Origin: Vibrio stylophorae
Lineage (GTDB): Bacteria > Pseudomonadota > Gammaproteobacteria > Enterobacterales > Vibrionaceae
NCBI RefSeq assembly: GCF_921293875.1
Contig: NZ_CAKLDI010000001.1
Span: 1-64,000, forward strand
DNA length: 64,000 nt
Direction: 5' to 3'
This document shows, piece by piece, positions 1 through 13,093 of the stretch (position 1 is its first letter; each line of letters starts with the position of its first letter). The notes under the pieces were generated by a model, which was not told where the DNA came from, did not search any database, and saw only the letters and a list, made by a program, of their open reading frames with translations. A program made the position numbers and the translations under genes.

Positions 1-1331
1 ATATGCCACTGCGTGTGGATCGCCTAAAAACGGGGACCCCACCACGTATTGACGCGCGCACTGTCGATTTTTCTCAGCTGCAAGCACAGCCGGGTGATGA
101 TCCATGCCCTGTTTTCTCATTTATGGGTAAGCGCGAAATGCATCCGCGCCAAATCTCTTGTTATATCACCCATACCAATGAGCAAACCCATGATGTGATT
201 CGTAATAACTTGGATCGCAGCCCAATGTATGCCGGTGTGATTGAGGGCATTGGCCCACGTTACTGCCCATCCATTGAAGATAAAGTGATGCGTTTTGCTG
301 ATCGCAACTCGCACCAAATCTTTATTGAACCAGAAGGTTTGACCACCAACGAACTCTATCCAAATGGTATCTCCACCAGCTTGCCATTTGATGTACAGGT
401 GCAAATTGTGCGCTCAATGGAAGGTTTTGCGAATGCTGAGATCATTCGTCCAGGTTACGCCATTGAGTATGATTTCTTTGATCCGCGCGATCTCAAACCA
501 ACCTTAGAAACCAAGTGCATTGAAGGTCTATTCTTTGCTGGTCAAATCAACGGCACCACTGGCTACGAAGAAGCGGCGGCGCAAGGTTTGATAGCTGGTT
601 TGAACGCAGCGCGCTTAGCGCAAGGCAAAGAGGGCTGGAGCCCACGTCGTGATCAAGCCTATATGGGCGTGATGATTGATGACTTGGCGACCATTGGTAC
701 CAAAGAACCGTACCGCATGTTTACCTCTCGTGCTGAATACCGTCTGTTACTACGTGAAGACAACGCTGATCTACGTTTGACCGAAGCGGGTCGTGAACTG
801 GGCTTGGTTGATGACACGCGTTGGCAGCGTTTCAATGAAAAATTGGAAAATATGGCGCAAGAGCAGCAGCGTCTACGCAGTCTTTGGGTACAACCAACGG
901 GTGCGGTATCTGAGCAGCTCAACCCGCTGTTGAAAACGCCAATGTCTCGCGAAGCCAGCGGTGAAGATCTACTGTGTCGCCCAGAGCTACGTTACGATCA
1001 GTTGATGGCGATCGATGGGATCGGTCCGGGTATTGATGATCTTGAAGCAGCTGAACAAGTGGAAATTCAAGTGAAATACCAAGGTTATATCGAGCGTCAA
1101 CAAAGAGAAATCGAAAAAACCATGCGCCATGAGAACACTGAAATTCCATCAACCTTTGATTACGATGGTGTTTCTGGTTTGTCCAACGAAGTGCGCCTCA
1201 AACTCAAAGATGCCAAGCCTGCGACCATTGGTACTGCATCGCGCATTTCTGGGATCACCCCAGCGGCAATCTCCATCTTGTTGGTTCATTTGAAAAAACA
1301 AGGTTTGCTGAAAAAAGGAGAGATTGAATGA
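1..1331 (+). CDS. mnmG: tRNA uridine-5-carboxymethylaminomethyl synthesis protein MnmG (5' truncated)
   Basis: MnmG (GidA) is the FAD-dependent partner of MnmE; together they install carboxymethylaminomethyl groups on the wobble uridine of several tRNAs. Only about the last 440 of roughly 630 residues are here, because the reading frame enters from before base 1; the ATG at position 3 is an internal Met. Visible family signatures are [53 protein letters not shown], and the C-terminal [20 protein letters not shown] segment. The stop overlaps the rsmG start by four bases, so the two are translationally coupled. The N-terminal FAD-binding glycine motif must lie upstream of the window. Confidence 0.97.
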   Translation, partial: MPLRVDRLKTGTPPRIDARTVDFSQLQAQPGDDPCPVFSFMGKREMHPRQISCYITHTNEQTHDVIRNNLDRSPMYAGVIEGIGPRYCPSIEDKVMRFADRNSHQIFIEPEGLTTNELYPNGISTSLPFDVQVQIVRSMEGFANAEIIRPGYAIEYDFFDPRDLKPTLETKCIEGLFFAGQINGTTGYEEAAAQGLIAGLNAARLAQGKEGWSPRRDQAYMGVMIDDLATIGTKEPYRMFTSRAEYRLLLREDNADLRLTEAGRELGLVDDTRWQRFNEKLENMAQEQQRLRSLWVQPTGAVSEQLNPLLKTPMSREASGEDLLCRPELRYDQLMAIDGIGPGIDDLEAAEQVEIQVKYQGYIERQQREIEKTMRHENTEIPSTFDYDGVSGLSNEVRLKLKDAKPATIGTASRISGITPAAISILLVHLKKQGLLKKGEIE

Positions 1332-1951
1332 GTTTGGCGCCACGCTTAGACCAATTAATCGCTAAAACTGACCTTGAAGTGACTTTAGAGCAGCGTCAGC
1401 AGCTGCTCGGTCTGGTCGGTCAACTGGATAAATGGAATAAAGCCTACAATTTAACGTCAGTTCGTGACCCTGCCGATATGTTAGTGAAGCACATTCTTGA
1501 TAGTATTGTGGTTTCGCCTTATCTCAGTGGTTGCCAGCGAATCATTGATGTTGGGACAGGGCCGGGGTTACCGGGCTTGCCATTGGCGATTATGAATCCT
1601 GATAAAGAGTTCGTTCTTCTGGATAGTTTAGGGAAACGAATCCGTTTTATACGTCAGGTTTTACACACGCTGGGCATCAAAAATGTGACTGCTATTCAAA
1701 GTCGGGTCGAAGAGTATCAACCAGAGGTGAAATTTGATGGCGTATTAAGCCGTGCCTTTGCTTCAATAACCGACATGTTGAATTGGTGTCATCACCTACC
1801 AGCCGAGCATGGCGTGTTTTTCGCGCTGAAAGGCTTATATCCAGAAGAGGAGCTCAATCAGCTACCTGACTGGGCAAAAGTTCAGACAATTCACCGTCTA
1901 CAAGTGCCTGAACTGGAAGGAGAGCGACATCTGGTTGTGTTAACCAAATAG
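1328..1951 (+). CDS. rsmG: 16S rRNA (guanine527-N7)-methyltransferase RsmG
   Basis: RsmG (GidB) is a cytosolic SAM-dependent methyltransferase that makes m7G527 in 16S rRNA. The 207-residue product matches the usual length. The SAM-binding motif I is visible as [17 protein letters not shown], preceded by the [20 protein letters not shown] segment and followed by SRAFASI, all typical of the family. The start ATG overlaps the mnmG stop (ATGA), which fixes the start and indicates one mnmG-rsmG transcript, the common arrangement near the origin. Loss of this protein is known to give low-level streptomycin resistance in other bacteria. Confidence 0.97.
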   Translation: MSLAPRLDQLIAKTDLEVTLEQRQQLLGLVGQLDKWNKAYNLTSVRDPADMLVKHILDSIVVSPYLSGCQRIIDVGTGPGLPGLPLAIMNPDKEFVLLDSLGKRIRFIRQVLHTLGIKNVTAIQSRVEEYQPEVKFDGVLSRAFASITDMLNWCHHLPAEHGVFFALKGLYPEEELNQLPDWAKVQTIHRLQVPELEGERHLVVLTK

Positions 1952-1969
1952 GGAAAAGTGAGGTTCGTT

Positions 1970-2767
1970 GTGGGTAAAGTCATTGCAGTTGCCAACCAAA
2001 AGGGTGGCGTTGGAAAAACCACCACCTGTGTCAATTTGGCTGCATCATTGGCTGCGACTAAGCGTAAAGTGCTGGTGATCGACCTCGATCCTCAGGGTAA
2101 CGCAACCATGGCCAGTGGTGTTGATAAGTATCAAGTACCCGCAACAGCCTACGAACTTTTAGTTGAGGAAGCGCCCATCGCAGAGGTGGTGATTTCTCAA
2201 ACAGCAGGGAAGTATCACCTTGTTGCTGCCAATAGCGATGTAACGGCAGCAGAGATCAAACTCATGGAAGTGATCGCGCGTGAAACACGCTTACGCAATG
2301 CCTTAGCGCCGATCCGTGACAAATACGATTTCATTTTTATCGATTGTCCTCCTTCACTAAACCTTCTTACGATCAATGCGATGACTGCGGCTGATTCTGT
2401 TTTGGTGCCCATGCAGTGCGAATATTTTGCCCTAGAGGGCCTCACTGCCTTGGTGGATACCATCAGTAAGCTCAGCGCTGTCGTCAATGGCGATCTGAAG
2501 ATTGAAGGTTTGCTGCGGACCATGTATGACCCACGTAATCGCTTGGCGATGGAAGTCTCTGATCAGCTGAAAAAGCATTTTGGCGACAAAGTCTATCGCA
2601 CTGTGATCCCACGTAACGTCCGCCTCGCAGAAGCACCAAGCCATGGCTGCCCTGCAATGTATTACGACAAAAATTCCAGTGGTGCGAAGGCCTATTTAGC
2701 TCTTGCCGGTGAGATGATTCGCCGTGAAGATGAATTCAAGCAGCAAGCCACTGCTACCAGCGCTTAA
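1970..2767 (+). CDS. parA: Chromosome-partition ATPase ParA (Soj family)
   Basis: ParA is the Walker ATPase that moves ParB-bound origin regions apart. A deviant Walker A motif, KGGVGKTT, lies at the N terminus, followed by VLVIDLDPQGNATM and the Walker B region FIFIDCPPSLNLLT. I prefer the GTG at 1970 (265 residues) to the in-frame GTG at 1958, because GAGG at 1960-1963 sits six bases before 1970 and family members begin close to the GKVIAVANQKGG segment. It follows rsmG closely and precedes parB by nine bases, so it is part of the mnmG-rsmG-parAB group. It is of the chromosomal rather than the plasmid type. Confidence 0.96.
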   Translation: MGKVIAVANQKGGVGKTTTCVNLAASLAATKRKVLVIDLDPQGNATMASGVDKYQVPATAYELLVEEAPIAEVVISQTAGKYHLVAANSDVTAAEIKLMEVIARETRLRNALAPIRDKYDFIFIDCPPSLNLLTINAMTAADSVLVPMQCEYFALEGLTALVDTISKLSAVVNGDLKIEGLLRTMYDPRNRLAMEVSDQLKKHFGDKVYRTVIPRNVRLAEAPSHGCPAMYYDKNSSGAKAYLALAGEMIRREDEFKQQATATSA

Positions 2768-2776
2768 GGGGATTGA

Positions 2777-3658
2777 ATGAACGCCGCCAAAAGAGGCCTA
2801 GGAAAAGGTCTTGACGCTCTTCTAGCTACCAGCTCAATGGCCCAATCGTCACAACAGACGAGCGCCGTGAGCAAACCTGCCGATGGCCAACTATGTGAGT
2901 TGGCCATTGATCGATTACAGCCTGGCAAGTATCAACCTCGCCAAGATGTGGCACCCGATGCCCTTCAAGAACTTACCGATTCTATTCATGCGCAAGGGGT
3001 GATCCAACCGCTTGTGGTTCGCCAAATCGCCACTGACAAATATGAGATCATTGCTGGTGAGCGTCGTTGGCGCGCGGCACGTCAAGCTGGGCTTCAGCAA
3101 GTGCCTTGTATTGTTAGACAAGTACACGACAGAGCCGCTGTGGCGATGGCGCTGATTGAAAATATTCAGCGTGAAGACCTCAATGCCATTGAGGAAGCCC
3201 AAGCATTAGCGCGTTTGCTGCAAGAGTTTTCATTAACCCATCAGCAAGCAGCAGAAGCGGTTGGTAAGTCTCGCGCCGCCGTGTCGAACTTACTGCGTTT
3301 GAACAATTTGAATGATGATGTCAAAAAGATGGTTGCCCACGGCAAGTTGGATATGGGACATGCCCGTGCCCTACTCGCTACTGAAGGTGAGCTGCAATCT
3401 GAATTGGCACAAATTGTAACCAAGAAACAGTTGACCGTTCGTGATACGGAAAAACTGGTGCGTAAAGCATTAAACCCTGAACCTTCGAAAAAACCGCTAA
3501 ATCCTATCGGTGAAAACGTTGATTACCAGTTGAAAATGCTGAGTGAAAAGGTTGGCGTTCAGGTAAAATTGGTTCGAAAAACAGAAGACAGTGGCAAACT
3601 TGTGATCGACTACAAAAACTTTGACGAATTAAATGTCATACTAACGACGATTAAGTGA
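2777..3658 (+). CDS. parB: Chromosome-partition protein ParB (Spo0J family)
   Basis: ParB binds parS sites, spreads as a CTP-dependent clamp and is the cargo moved by ParA. The 293-residue protein begins with the ParA-interacting segment KRGLGKGLDALL. The CTP-binding region contains GERRWRAA near residues 94-101, followed by the ENIQREDLNAIEEA motif and a helix-turn-helix segment (HQQAAEAVGKSRAAVSNLLR). The C-terminal dimerisation part ends the protein. The ATG has a good AAGGGGA ribosome site and lies nine bases after parA. I found no consensus parS site (TGTTTCACGTGAAACA) in the window, so the sites must be elsewhere, most likely on the origin side. Confidence 0.96.
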   Translation: MNAAKRGLGKGLDALLATSSMAQSSQQTSAVSKPADGQLCELAIDRLQPGKYQPRQDVAPDALQELTDSIHAQGVIQPLVVRQIATDKYEIIAGERRWRAARQAGLQQVPCIVRQVHDRAAVAMALIENIQREDLNAIEEAQALARLLQEFSLTHQQAAEAVGKSRAAVSNLLRLNNLNDDVKKMVAHGKLDMGHARALLATEGELQSELAQIVTKKQLTVRDTEKLVRKALNPEPSKKPLNPIGENVDYQLKMLSEKVGVQVKLVRKTEDSGKLVIDYKNFDELNVILTTIK

Positions 3659-3803
3659 TTTCCTACACGTTGTTTTTGTTCGTTTTTGTTTGCAAAACAA
3701 GGTTCGATTGTATAGTTTTTCACAGCAGAATTTACCATTGTGTTATTTTTGTTAAATAACCACAAAGGTAATGTGACAATAAGGTTAAAAGGAGCGGGGT
3801 GAT
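3659..3803 (+). promoter_or_regulatory. Leader and probable promoter region of the atp operon
   Basis: This AT-rich 145-base gap between parB and atpI is the only place for an atp promoter. It contains a possible -35-like TTTACC near 3732 followed by TTAAAT after about 15 bases, which is a weak match. A short inverted repeat of TTATTT and AAATAA surrounds the second element. A small TTGTTT/AAAACAA hairpin near 3686-3701 might attenuate read-through from parB, but it lacks a following T run. Exact start sites cannot be placed by eye. Confidence 0.4.
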
Positions 3804-5265
<1,462 letters not shown>

Positions 5266-5319
5266 TTTAGCCTGTTTAAGTCGTACATTTCTTGAACCAT
5301 TAACAAGAGGAATTGCGCT

Positions 5320-5790
5320 TTGGATATGAACGCAACTCTGCTTGGCCAAGCGATCTCTTTTGTCATTTTCGTGGTGCTTTGCATGAAATATGTATGGCCA
5401 CCATTGAACGCAGCGATTGAGCAACGTCAGAAAAATATTGCTGACGGTTTGGCAGCGTCTGAACGCGCTGGCAAAGATTTAAAATTGGCACAAGCAAACG
5501 CCTCTGATCAATTGAAAGAGGCCAAACGCGCAGCTGCTGAAATCGTTGAGCAGGCCAATAAGCGTAAGGCTCAGATTATCGATGAAGCCCGTGATGAAGC
5601 GCTAGCTGAGCGAGACAGAATTCTTGCTCAAGGGCGCGCGGAACTTGAAGCTGAGCAAAACCGAGCTCGTGATGAACTTCGCAAGCAGGTGGCGACGCTG
5701 GCAGTTATGGGGGCAGAGAAAATTATTGCGCGCAGTATCGATGAGAATGCGCACAAAGATATTCTCGACCAAGTAACTGCACAGTTGTGA
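5320..5790 (+). CDS. atpF: ATP synthase Fo subunit b
   Basis: Subunit b is the peripheral stalk that holds F1 against rotation. The product has one N-terminal membrane helix ([22 protein letters not shown]) and then a long charged, alanine-rich coiled coil, 156 residues in all, which equals the usual enterobacterial length. The start is unusual: TTG at 5320 lies nine bases after AAGAGG, while the in-frame ATG at 5326 would be 15 bases away and give a protein two residues shorter. I therefore favour the TTG. A weak start codon would fit controlled stoichiometry between subunits. Confidence 0.95.
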   Translation: MDMNATLLGQAISFVIFVVLCMKYVWPPLNAAIEQRQKNIADGLAASERAGKDLKLAQANASDQLKEAKRAAAEIVEQANKRKAQIIDEARDEALAERDRILAQGRAELEAEQNRARDELRKQVATLAVMGAEKIIARSIDENAHKDILDQVTAQL

Positions 5791-5805
5791 TAAGGGGGGC
5801 TAGAT

Positions 5806-6339
5806 ATGTCTGATATGACAACGATAGCACGCCCATACGCCAAGGCTGCGTTTGATTTTGCAGTGGCTCATAACAGTGTTGATCAATGGGCAGAAATGCT
5901 CAGCTTTGCTGGCGCTGTGGCAGCGGATGCGCAAATGCAAGATGCATTAAGCGGCTCCATGTCACCAGCAAGTCTTGCCGAGTTATTTATCAGCGTTTGT
6001 GGTGAGCAAGTTGACGAATATGGCCAGAACTTGATTCGAGTGATGGCTGAAAATGGACGTTTGACTGCACTGCCTGAAATTTGTGCACAGTTTTTGGCGC
6101 TTCGCCAAGAGCAACAAAAAGTGATTGAAGCGCATGTCGTTTCAGCGATCGCTTTGGATGCTGCGCAGCAGGCTGCAATTCAAGACAAGTTGAGCAAACG
6201 TCTCGATCGTCAAGTGCAACTCAATTGCAGTGTAGATAGCACCCTGATTGCTGGGTTAATTATTCGAGCGGGAGATCTAGTCATCGATAACTCAGTTCAA
6301 GGTCAAATTGACAAGCTGAGCGATGCGCTAGCGTCTTGA
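5806..6339 (+). CDS. atpH: ATP synthase F1 subunit delta
   Basis: Delta joins the top of the F1 head to the b-subunit stalk. The 177-residue product begins with TIARPYAKAAFDFA, the signature opening of the OSCP/delta family, and ends with the beta-strand segment containing LIAGLIIRAGDLVIDNSVQGQIDKL, also a family signature. A GGGGGG-rich ribosome site precedes the ATG. It lies 15 bases after atpF and 15 bases before atpA, in the standard operon order. Nothing is unusual. Confidence 0.98.
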   Translation: MSDMTTIARPYAKAAFDFAVAHNSVDQWAEMLSFAGAVAADAQMQDALSGSMSPASLAELFISVCGEQVDEYGQNLIRVMAENGRLTALPEICAQFLALRQEQQKVIEAHVVSAIALDAAQQAAIQDKLSKRLDRQVQLNCSVDSTLIAGLIIRAGDLVIDNSVQGQIDKLSDALAS

Positions 6340-6354
6340 TGCGGGGATTAGAGC

Positions 6355-7896
6355 ATGCAACTAAATTCCACGGAAATTAGCGATCTGATCAAACAGCGCA
6401 TTGAAAAATTCAATGTGGTGAGTGAAGCTCGCAACGAAGGTACCATTATCTCGGTCAGCGACGGTATCATTCGTATCCATGGCCTTGCAGACGTAATGCA
6501 AGGTGAAATGATCGAACTGCCAGGCGGCCGTTTCGCACTAGCGCTTAACCTTGAGCGTGACAGTGTGGGTGCGGTTGTTATGGGTCCTTATCTTGATCTT
6601 CAAGAAGGGATGAAAGTCACCGGTACTGGCCGTATTTTGGAAGTACCTGTGGGTCGTGGCCTATTGGGTCGTGTGGTCAACACGCTAGGTGAGCCAATCG
6701 ATGGTAAAGGCGCTATCGACAATGATGGTTTTGCACCTGTTGAAGTGATTGCCCCAGGTGTAATCGATCGTAAATCGGTCGACCAGCCTGTTCAAACTGG
6801 CTATAAGTCAGTGGACTCAATGATTCCAATCGGTCGTGGTCAGCGTGAATTGATCATCGGTGACCGTCAAACTGGTAAAACAGCTTTGGCCATCGATGCG
6901 ATTATCAACCAGAAGAACTCTGGCATTAAGTGTATCTATGTTGCGATCGGCCAAAAAGCGTCGACTATTGCTAACGTAGTACGCAAGCTAGAAGAGCACG
7001 GCGCGCTAGAAAACACCGTTGTTGTTGTAGCATCTGCATCAGAAGCTGCGGCACTACAATACTTGGCGCCATACTCTGGCTGTACCATGGGTGAGTACTT
7101 CCGCGATCGCGGTGAAGATGCACTGATTGTTTATGATGATCTATCAAAACAAGCGGTTGCTTATCGTCAAATCTCACTACTACTTCGCCGCCCACCAGGC
7201 CGTGAAGCATTCCCTGGTGACGTTTTCTACCTCCACTCTCGTCTTCTCGAGCGTGCAGCGCGTGTAAACGAAGCTTATGTTGAGCGTTTCACCAACGGTG
7301 AAGTGAAAGGCCAAACTGGCTCTTTGACTGCCCTACCGATTATCGAAACCCAAGCGGGTGACGTTTCTGCATTCGTACCAACCAACGTAATCTCCATCAC
7401 CGATGGTCAGATTTTCTTGCAAACTGAACTGTTTAACTCAGGTATTCGTCCTGCGGTTGACCCAGGTATTTCAGTTTCTCGTGTAGGTGGTGCTGCGCAA
7501 ACCAAGATCATGAAGAAATTGTCAGGTGGTATTCGTACCGCGCTTGCACAATACCGCGAATTGGCGGCATTTGCGCAGTTCTCTTCTGACCTTGATGAAG
7601 CGACCAAGAAGCAATTGAGCCACGGTCAAAAAGTAACCGAGCTCATGAAGCAGAAACAATACGCGCCAATGTCTGTATTTGATCAAGCACTGGTCATCTA
7701 TGCTGCTGAAAAAGGCTACCTCACCGATGTTGCTATCGAGAAGCTAGCTGATTTTGAAGCCGCACTACTCTCTTATGCAAAAGCGCATCATGCTGCTTTG
7801 GTTGCAGAGATTGACCAAACTGGCGCTTACAGCGACGAAATCGACGCACAGCTTGCTAAGCTGCTTGAAGATTTCAAAGCAAACCAGACTTGGTAA
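6355..7896 (+). CDS. atpA: ATP synthase F1 subunit alpha
   Basis: Alpha subunits form the F1 hexamer with beta and carry non-catalytic nucleotide sites. The 513-residue length equals that of the E. coli protein. The P-loop is GDRQTGKTA, followed by the [29 protein letters not shown] region split over the conserved core, and the alpha/beta signature near [14 protein letters not shown]. The N-terminal beta barrel contains [19 protein letters not shown]. The GGGGATTAGAGC ribosome site precedes the ATG. It lies between atpH and atpG as expected. Confidence 0.99.
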   Translation: MQLNSTEISDLIKQRIEKFNVVSEARNEGTIISVSDGIIRIHGLADVMQGEMIELPGGRFALALNLERDSVGAVVMGPYLDLQEGMKVTGTGRILEVPVGRGLLGRVVNTLGEPIDGKGAIDNDGFAPVEVIAPGVIDRKSVDQPVQTGYKSVDSMIPIGRGQRELIIGDRQTGKTALAIDAIINQKNSGIKCIYVAIGQKASTIANVVRKLEEHGALENTVVVVASASEAAALQYLAPYSGCTMGEYFRDRGEDALIVYDDLSKQAVAYRQISLLLRRPPGREAFPGDVFYLHSRLLERAARVNEAYVERFTNGEVKGQTGSLTALPIIETQAGDVSAFVPTNVISITDGQIFLQTELFNSGIRPAVDPGISVSRVGGAAQTKIMKKLSGGIRTALAQYRELAAFAQFSSDLDEATKKQLSHGQKVTELMKQKQYAPMSVFDQALVIYAAEKGYLTDVAIEKLADFEAALLSYAKAHHAALVAEIDQTGAYSDEIDAQLAKLLEDFKANQTW

Positions 7897-7936
7897 ATCT
7901 GTGGGTAGCTTAGCTACCTAATAACGGAGAGTAACG

Positions 7937-8806
7937 ATGGCCGGCGCAAAAGAGATTCGTAACAAGATTGGAAGCGTTAAAAACACGCAGAAAATCACTA
8001 AAGCCATGGAGATGGTGGCAGCCTCGAAGATGCGTAAAACGCAAGACGCGATGGAAGCTTCTCGTCCCTATGCAACGACCATGCGCAAGGTGATCGGTCA
8101 TGTCGCAAGTGCCAACCTCGAGTATAAGCATCCTTATCTCGAAGAGCGCGAAGCGAAACGTATTGGTTATATCGTAGTTTCAACCGATCGCGGTTTGTGT
8201 GGTGGCTTGAACATTAACTTGTTCAAAAAAGCGATCACCGATATGCAAGCTCAGCAAGAAGCTGGTGCTGAAATCGATTTGGCAGTTATTGGCTCCAAAG
8301 CAACCGCATTCTTCAACGCTAACGGCGGTCGTGTCGTCGCGCAAACCTCTGGCTTGGGCGATAACCCAAGCTTGGCCGATTTGATCGGCTCGGTGGGCGT
8401 GATGTTGAAGAAATACGATGACGGTGAACTCGATCGTCTGTACTTGGTGTACAACCAGTTTGTGAACACCATGGTACAGCAACCGATGATCGATCAATTG
8501 CTACCTTTGCCTAAGTCTGATGAAGAAGAGATGGCACAGCGCTCCCATTGTTGGGACTACCTGTATGAGCCAGAGCCACAAGCTCTGCTCGATACCCTAT
8601 TGGTTCGTTATGTTGAATCACAGGTGTATCAAGGCGTGGTGGAAAACCTCGCTTGTGAACAGGCAGCCCGTATGGTGGCGATGAAGTCAGCAACCGACAA
8701 CGCGATCAGTCTCATTGATGATCTGCAATTGGTGTATAACAAAGCCCGTCAGGCTGCGATTACCCAAGAGCTGACCGAGATTGTATCCGGTGCTGCCGCT
8801 GTTTAG
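7937..8806 (+). CDS. atpG: ATP synthase F1 subunit gamma
   Basis: Gamma is the rotating central shaft. The 289-residue product begins with [20 protein letters not shown] and carries the family signature at its C terminus, [15 protein letters not shown], which inserts into the alpha-beta hexamer. The middle has the [11 protein letters not shown] segment. The start has GGAGAGTAACG as its ribosome site, 40 bases after atpA. Length and order are standard. Confidence 0.99.
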   Translation: MAGAKEIRNKIGSVKNTQKITKAMEMVAASKMRKTQDAMEASRPYATTMRKVIGHVASANLEYKHPYLEEREAKRIGYIVVSTDRGLCGGLNINLFKKAITDMQAQQEAGAEIDLAVIGSKATAFFNANGGRVVAQTSGLGDNPSLADLIGSVGVMLKKYDDGELDRLYLVYNQFVNTMVQQPMIDQLLPLPKSDEEEMAQRSHCWDYLYEPEPQALLDTLLVRYVESQVYQGVVENLACEQAARMVAMKSATDNAISLIDDLQLVYNKARQAAITQELTEIVSGAAAV

Positions 8807-8826
8807 TGCAAAGGTTAACGAACTAG

Positions 8827-10248
<1,422 letters not shown>

Positions 10249-10266
10249 GACTGAGTAGGAGGCAAA

Positions 10267-10689
10267 ATGGCAACAGTACCTTACCATCTGGACGTGGTCA
10301 GCGCTGAGAAAATGCTTTTCTCTGGCATGGTCCAATCGATTCAGGTTACAGGTAGTGAGGGTGAATTGGGTATCTATGGTAACCATACACCTCTACTCAC
10401 CGCCATTAAGCCCGGCATGGTTCGAATTGTAAAACTGCACGGAGAGGAAGAGATTATCTACCTTTCTGGTGGTGTTCTTGAGGTGCAACCTTCAATGGTG
10501 ACCATTCTCTCGGATACTGCGATTCGCGGTGAAGATTTGGATAGCGCCAAGGCGGAAGAAGCCAAGCGTCAAGCTGAAGAGAAGATTCTCAATAAGCATG
10601 ACGACATCGACTTCACTCAGGCGGCAAGTGATCTTGCAAAAGCGATCGCTCAGCTTAAAGTTATCGAGCTCACTAAAAAAGCGCGATAA
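10267..10689 (+). CDS. atpC: ATP synthase F1 subunit epsilon
   Basis: Epsilon couples the c-ring to gamma and inhibits ATP hydrolysis. The 140-residue product has the N-terminal beta sandwich ([36 protein letters not shown]) and a C-terminal two-helix inhibitory domain ([17 protein letters not shown] and following). GGAGGCAAA is the ribosome site. It is the last gene of the operon and is followed by a strong terminator. Confidence 0.98.
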   Translation: MATVPYHLDVVSAEKMLFSGMVQSIQVTGSEGELGIYGNHTPLLTAIKPGMVRIVKLHGEEEIIYLSGGVLEVQPSMVTILSDTAIRGEDLDSAKAEEAKRQAEEKILNKHDDIDFTQAASDLAKAIAQLKVIELTKKAR

Positions 10690-10710
10690 TTAGCAAAATA
10701 GCGAAATCAA

Positions 10711-10736
10711 AAGGCAGCCTTTAGGCTGCCTTTTTG
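10711..10736 (+). terminator. Rho-independent terminator of the atp operon
   Basis: The arms AAGGCAGCC and GGCTGCCTT enclose a four-base loop and are followed by a T run. It lies 22 bases after the atpC stop and separates atp from glmU. Confidence 0.95.
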
Positions 10737-10840
10737 TTAGATCTCTCTTTTTTTGCAATCATTTCGCACAGCTATTTCTTATCAAACGAAACAATCGCTA
10801 CAATATTCAGATTATGCATCAACAGACAAAAGGAAAACCC

Positions 10841-12202
10841 ATGGGGTTTAGTGCCGTTATTCTTGCTGCGGGTAAGGGAACCCGCATGTATTCAAACATG
10901 CCTAAAGTCCTTCACCAGGTGGCGGGTAAAGCCATGGTGAAACACGTGATTGATACCTGTGTGGCAACGGGTGCTGAGCATATTCACCTGATCTATGGCC
11001 ATGGTGGCGATCAAATGAAAGCTTATCTTGCAGACGAACCCGTCAATTGGGTGCTTCAGCAAGAGCAGCTTGGTACAGGGCATGCCGTCAATCAAGCGAT
11101 GCCACATATCGCTGATGATGAAAAAGTCATGGTGTTGTTTGGTGATGTTCCGCTGATTAGTGCGGAAACCTTGGAAAACCTATTGGATGCTCAACCAGCT
11201 GGTGGTATTGCACTACTGACTGTGCTGCTTGACGATCCAACCGGTTATGGTCGTATTTTGCGTAAACACGGCCCTGTGGTTGGTGTGGTTGAGCACAAAG
11301 ATGCCAGCGAAGAGCAAAAGCGCATTAACGAAGTAAATACCGGGGTGCTGGTGGCATCAGCGGTGGATTTACGTCGCTGGCTTGGTTCGGTGAAAAATGA
11401 AAATGCACAGGGCGAATATTATCTGCCGGATATTATTGCCATGGCGCATCAAGAAGGCCGCGGTATTGAGGCGGTTCATCCGGAAAATGCCATTGAAGTG
11501 GAAGGCGTGAATTCCCGCTCACAATTGGCACGCCTGGAGCGAGCATTTCAGCACAAACAAGCCGAAGATCTACTCAACAGCGGTGTTACGTTGCGCGATC
11601 CAAGCCGTTTTGACCTACGTGGTGAATTGCAGTTTGGTGAAGACTGTGAAATTGACGTCAATGTGATCATTGAAGGCTCTGTGACCCTCGGCAACAACGT
11701 GGTGATCGGCGCAGGTTGTATTTTACGGGATTGTGAAATTGACGATAGCTCAGTGATTGCGCCTTACACCATCATTGATGGCGCAACCTTAGGTGAGCAA
11801 TGTACGGCTGGTCCTTTTGCGCGTTTACGTCCTGGCTCTGAGCTGAAAGCAAAAGCCCACGTCGGCAACTTTGTTGAGATGAAAAACGCCTCTTTGGGTG
11901 AAGGCAGTAAAGCCGGTCATCTCACTTATTTAGGCGATGCCACATTGGGCGCACGAGTGAATGTGGGTGCGGGTACCATTACCTGCAATTATGATGGTGC
12001 CAATAAGCATCACACCGAGATTGGCGATGATGTATTTGTTGGTTCGAATACTGAAATTGTTGCGCCAGTGACCATTGCCAATGGTGCGACCATTGGTGCG
12101 GGCACTACCCTCACCCGCAATGTTGAAGCGCAAGCTTTGGTGATCACCCGCTCTCGAGCGAAATCTGTATCCCCATGGCAACGTCCTGAAAAACAAAAGT
12201 AA
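10841..12202 (+). CDS. glmU: Bifunctional UDP-GlcNAc pyrophosphorylase / glucosamine-1-phosphate acetyltransferase GlmU
   Basis: GlmU acetylates glucosamine-1-phosphate and then joins it to UTP, giving UDP-GlcNAc for peptidoglycan and lipopolysaccharide. The uridylyltransferase signature [18 protein letters not shown] is at residues 9-26. A left-handed beta helix of hexapeptide repeats fills the C-terminal half, with the acetyltransferase region near [18 protein letters not shown] chose the ATG at 10841 (453 residues) over the in-frame ATG at 10814, because AAAAGGA lies just before it and E. coli GlmU has the same start. A terminator follows, so it is separated from the regulator and glmS downstream. 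Confidence 0.97.
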   Translation: MGFSAVILAAGKGTRMYSNMPKVLHQVAGKAMVKHVIDTCVATGAEHIHLIYGHGGDQMKAYLADEPVNWVLQQEQLGTGHAVNQAMPHIADDEKVMVLFGDVPLISAETLENLLDAQPAGGIALLTVLLDDPTGYGRILRKHGPVVGVVEHKDASEEQKRINEVNTGVLVASAVDLRRWLGSVKNENAQGEYYLPDIIAMAHQEGRGIEAVHPENAIEVEGVNSRSQLARLERAFQHKQAEDLLNSGVTLRDPSRFDLRGELQFGEDCEIDVNVIIEGSVTLGNNVVIGAGCILRDCEIDDSSVIAPYTIIDGATLGEQCTAGPFARLRPGSELKAKAHVGNFVEMKNASLGEGSKAGHLTYLGDATLGARVNVGAGTITCNYDGANKHHTEIGDDVFVGSNTEIVAPVTIANGATIGAGTTLTRNVEAQALVITRSRAKSVSPWQRPEKQK

Positions 12203-12215
12203 TTTTATTTCGTGC

Positions 12216-12242
12216 AAAAAAGCCGCAGTCGCGGCTTTTTTT
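12216..12242 (+). terminator. Rho-independent terminator after glmU
   Basis: The arms AGCCGC and GCGGCT enclose the loop AGTC, with A residues before and seven T residues after. It lies 18 bases after the glmU stop. Confidence 0.93.
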
Positions 12243-12309
12243 ATGGTTAGCAATTGATTATTAAGTTTCAGTTTGCTATTTTTATCTTTCGATTCGTAAG
12301 TTAATCATT

Positions 12310-13077
12310 ATGTCTAAGCGTAATACACAACAAAGAAGACATTGGATTGTCCAGCAAGTCAATCAGTTAGGTGAAGTCGCTGTGGAGGCGCTTGCCAAGG
12401 CTTTGAATACTTCTGAGGTCACCATTCGTAAAGATCTCACTGTGTTAGAAAACAGTGGCTTATTGCTTCGTCGCTATGGTGGTGCGGTGGCGCTACCACA
12501 AGAATTTCTGGAATCGCCTGAGCAAAAAGTTTCGGTTCGTAAGTTGTCAATTGTCGCTCGCGCAGCGCAGTTGATTGCCGATCATAACCGAATTGTGATC
12601 GATAGTGGCTCGACTACTGCCGCCTTGATTGAACAGCTGAATCATCACCGAGGTTTGGTGATCATGACCAATGCGCTCAATATTGCGACTAAAATTAATG
12701 AATTGGATGGTGACCCAACCCTACTGATGACAGGTGGTACTTGGGACTCCAATTCAGAAGCCTTTCAAGGCCAAGTGGCTGAGCGTGTATTGCGGAGTTA
12801 CGACTTTGACCAGTTATTTATCGGTGCTGATGGCATCGATGTTGCGCGTGGTACAACGACCTTTAATGAACTGACCGGGCTATCTCAGGTGATGGCTGAG
12901 GTCGCCCGAGAGGTCATTGTGCTGGTGGAATCAGATAAATTTGGACGTAAGATCCCCAATTGCGAGCTGTCATGGGCACAAATTACCCATGTGGTGACTG
13001 ATGATGGTGTTTCACCAGAAATGGTCGCCGCCCTTGAAGCGCAGCAAGTAAAGGTGGTGATCGCGTCAACACAATAA
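12310..13077 (+). CDS. DeoR/GlpR-family transcriptional regulator upstream of glmS
   Basis: This 255-residue protein has an N-terminal DeoR helix-turn-helix ([20 protein letters not shown] and [19 protein letters not shown], residues about 8-50). A DeoRC sugar-phosphate-sensing domain follows, with the family motif [16 protein letters not shown] and the later GADGID and TTFNE segments. Such proteins usually repress sugar or amino-sugar genes and are released by a phosphosugar. It ends 16 bases before glmS, so the two are probably cotranscribed; I infer that it senses an amino-sugar phosphate and controls glmS. The ribosome site is weak. Its exact effector is unknown. Confidence 0.9.
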   Translation: MSKRNTQQRRHWIVQQVNQLGEVAVEALAKALNTSEVTIRKDLTVLENSGLLLRRYGGAVALPQEFLESPEQKVSVRKLSIVARAAQLIADHNRIVIDSGSTTAALIEQLNHHRGLVIMTNALNIATKINELDGDPTLLMTGGTWDSNSEAFQGQVAERVLRSYDFDQLFIGADGIDVARGTTTFNELTGLSQVMAEVAREVIVLVESDKFGRKIPNCELSWAQITHVVTDDGVSPEMVAALEAQQVKVVIASTQ

Positions 13078-13093
13078 AATAGAAGAGGTCACT

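Noticed and set aside
1-3803. parS sites expected near parAB
   Set aside because: I looked for TGTTTCACGTGAAACA and close forms around parAB and wherever GTTTCAC occurs. Only partial matches were found, for example at 15124 and 33970, so none is claimed.
13078-13093. glmS ribozyme
   Set aside because: The gap before glmS is 16 bases, too short for the ribozyme, which is typical of Gram-positive bacteria.
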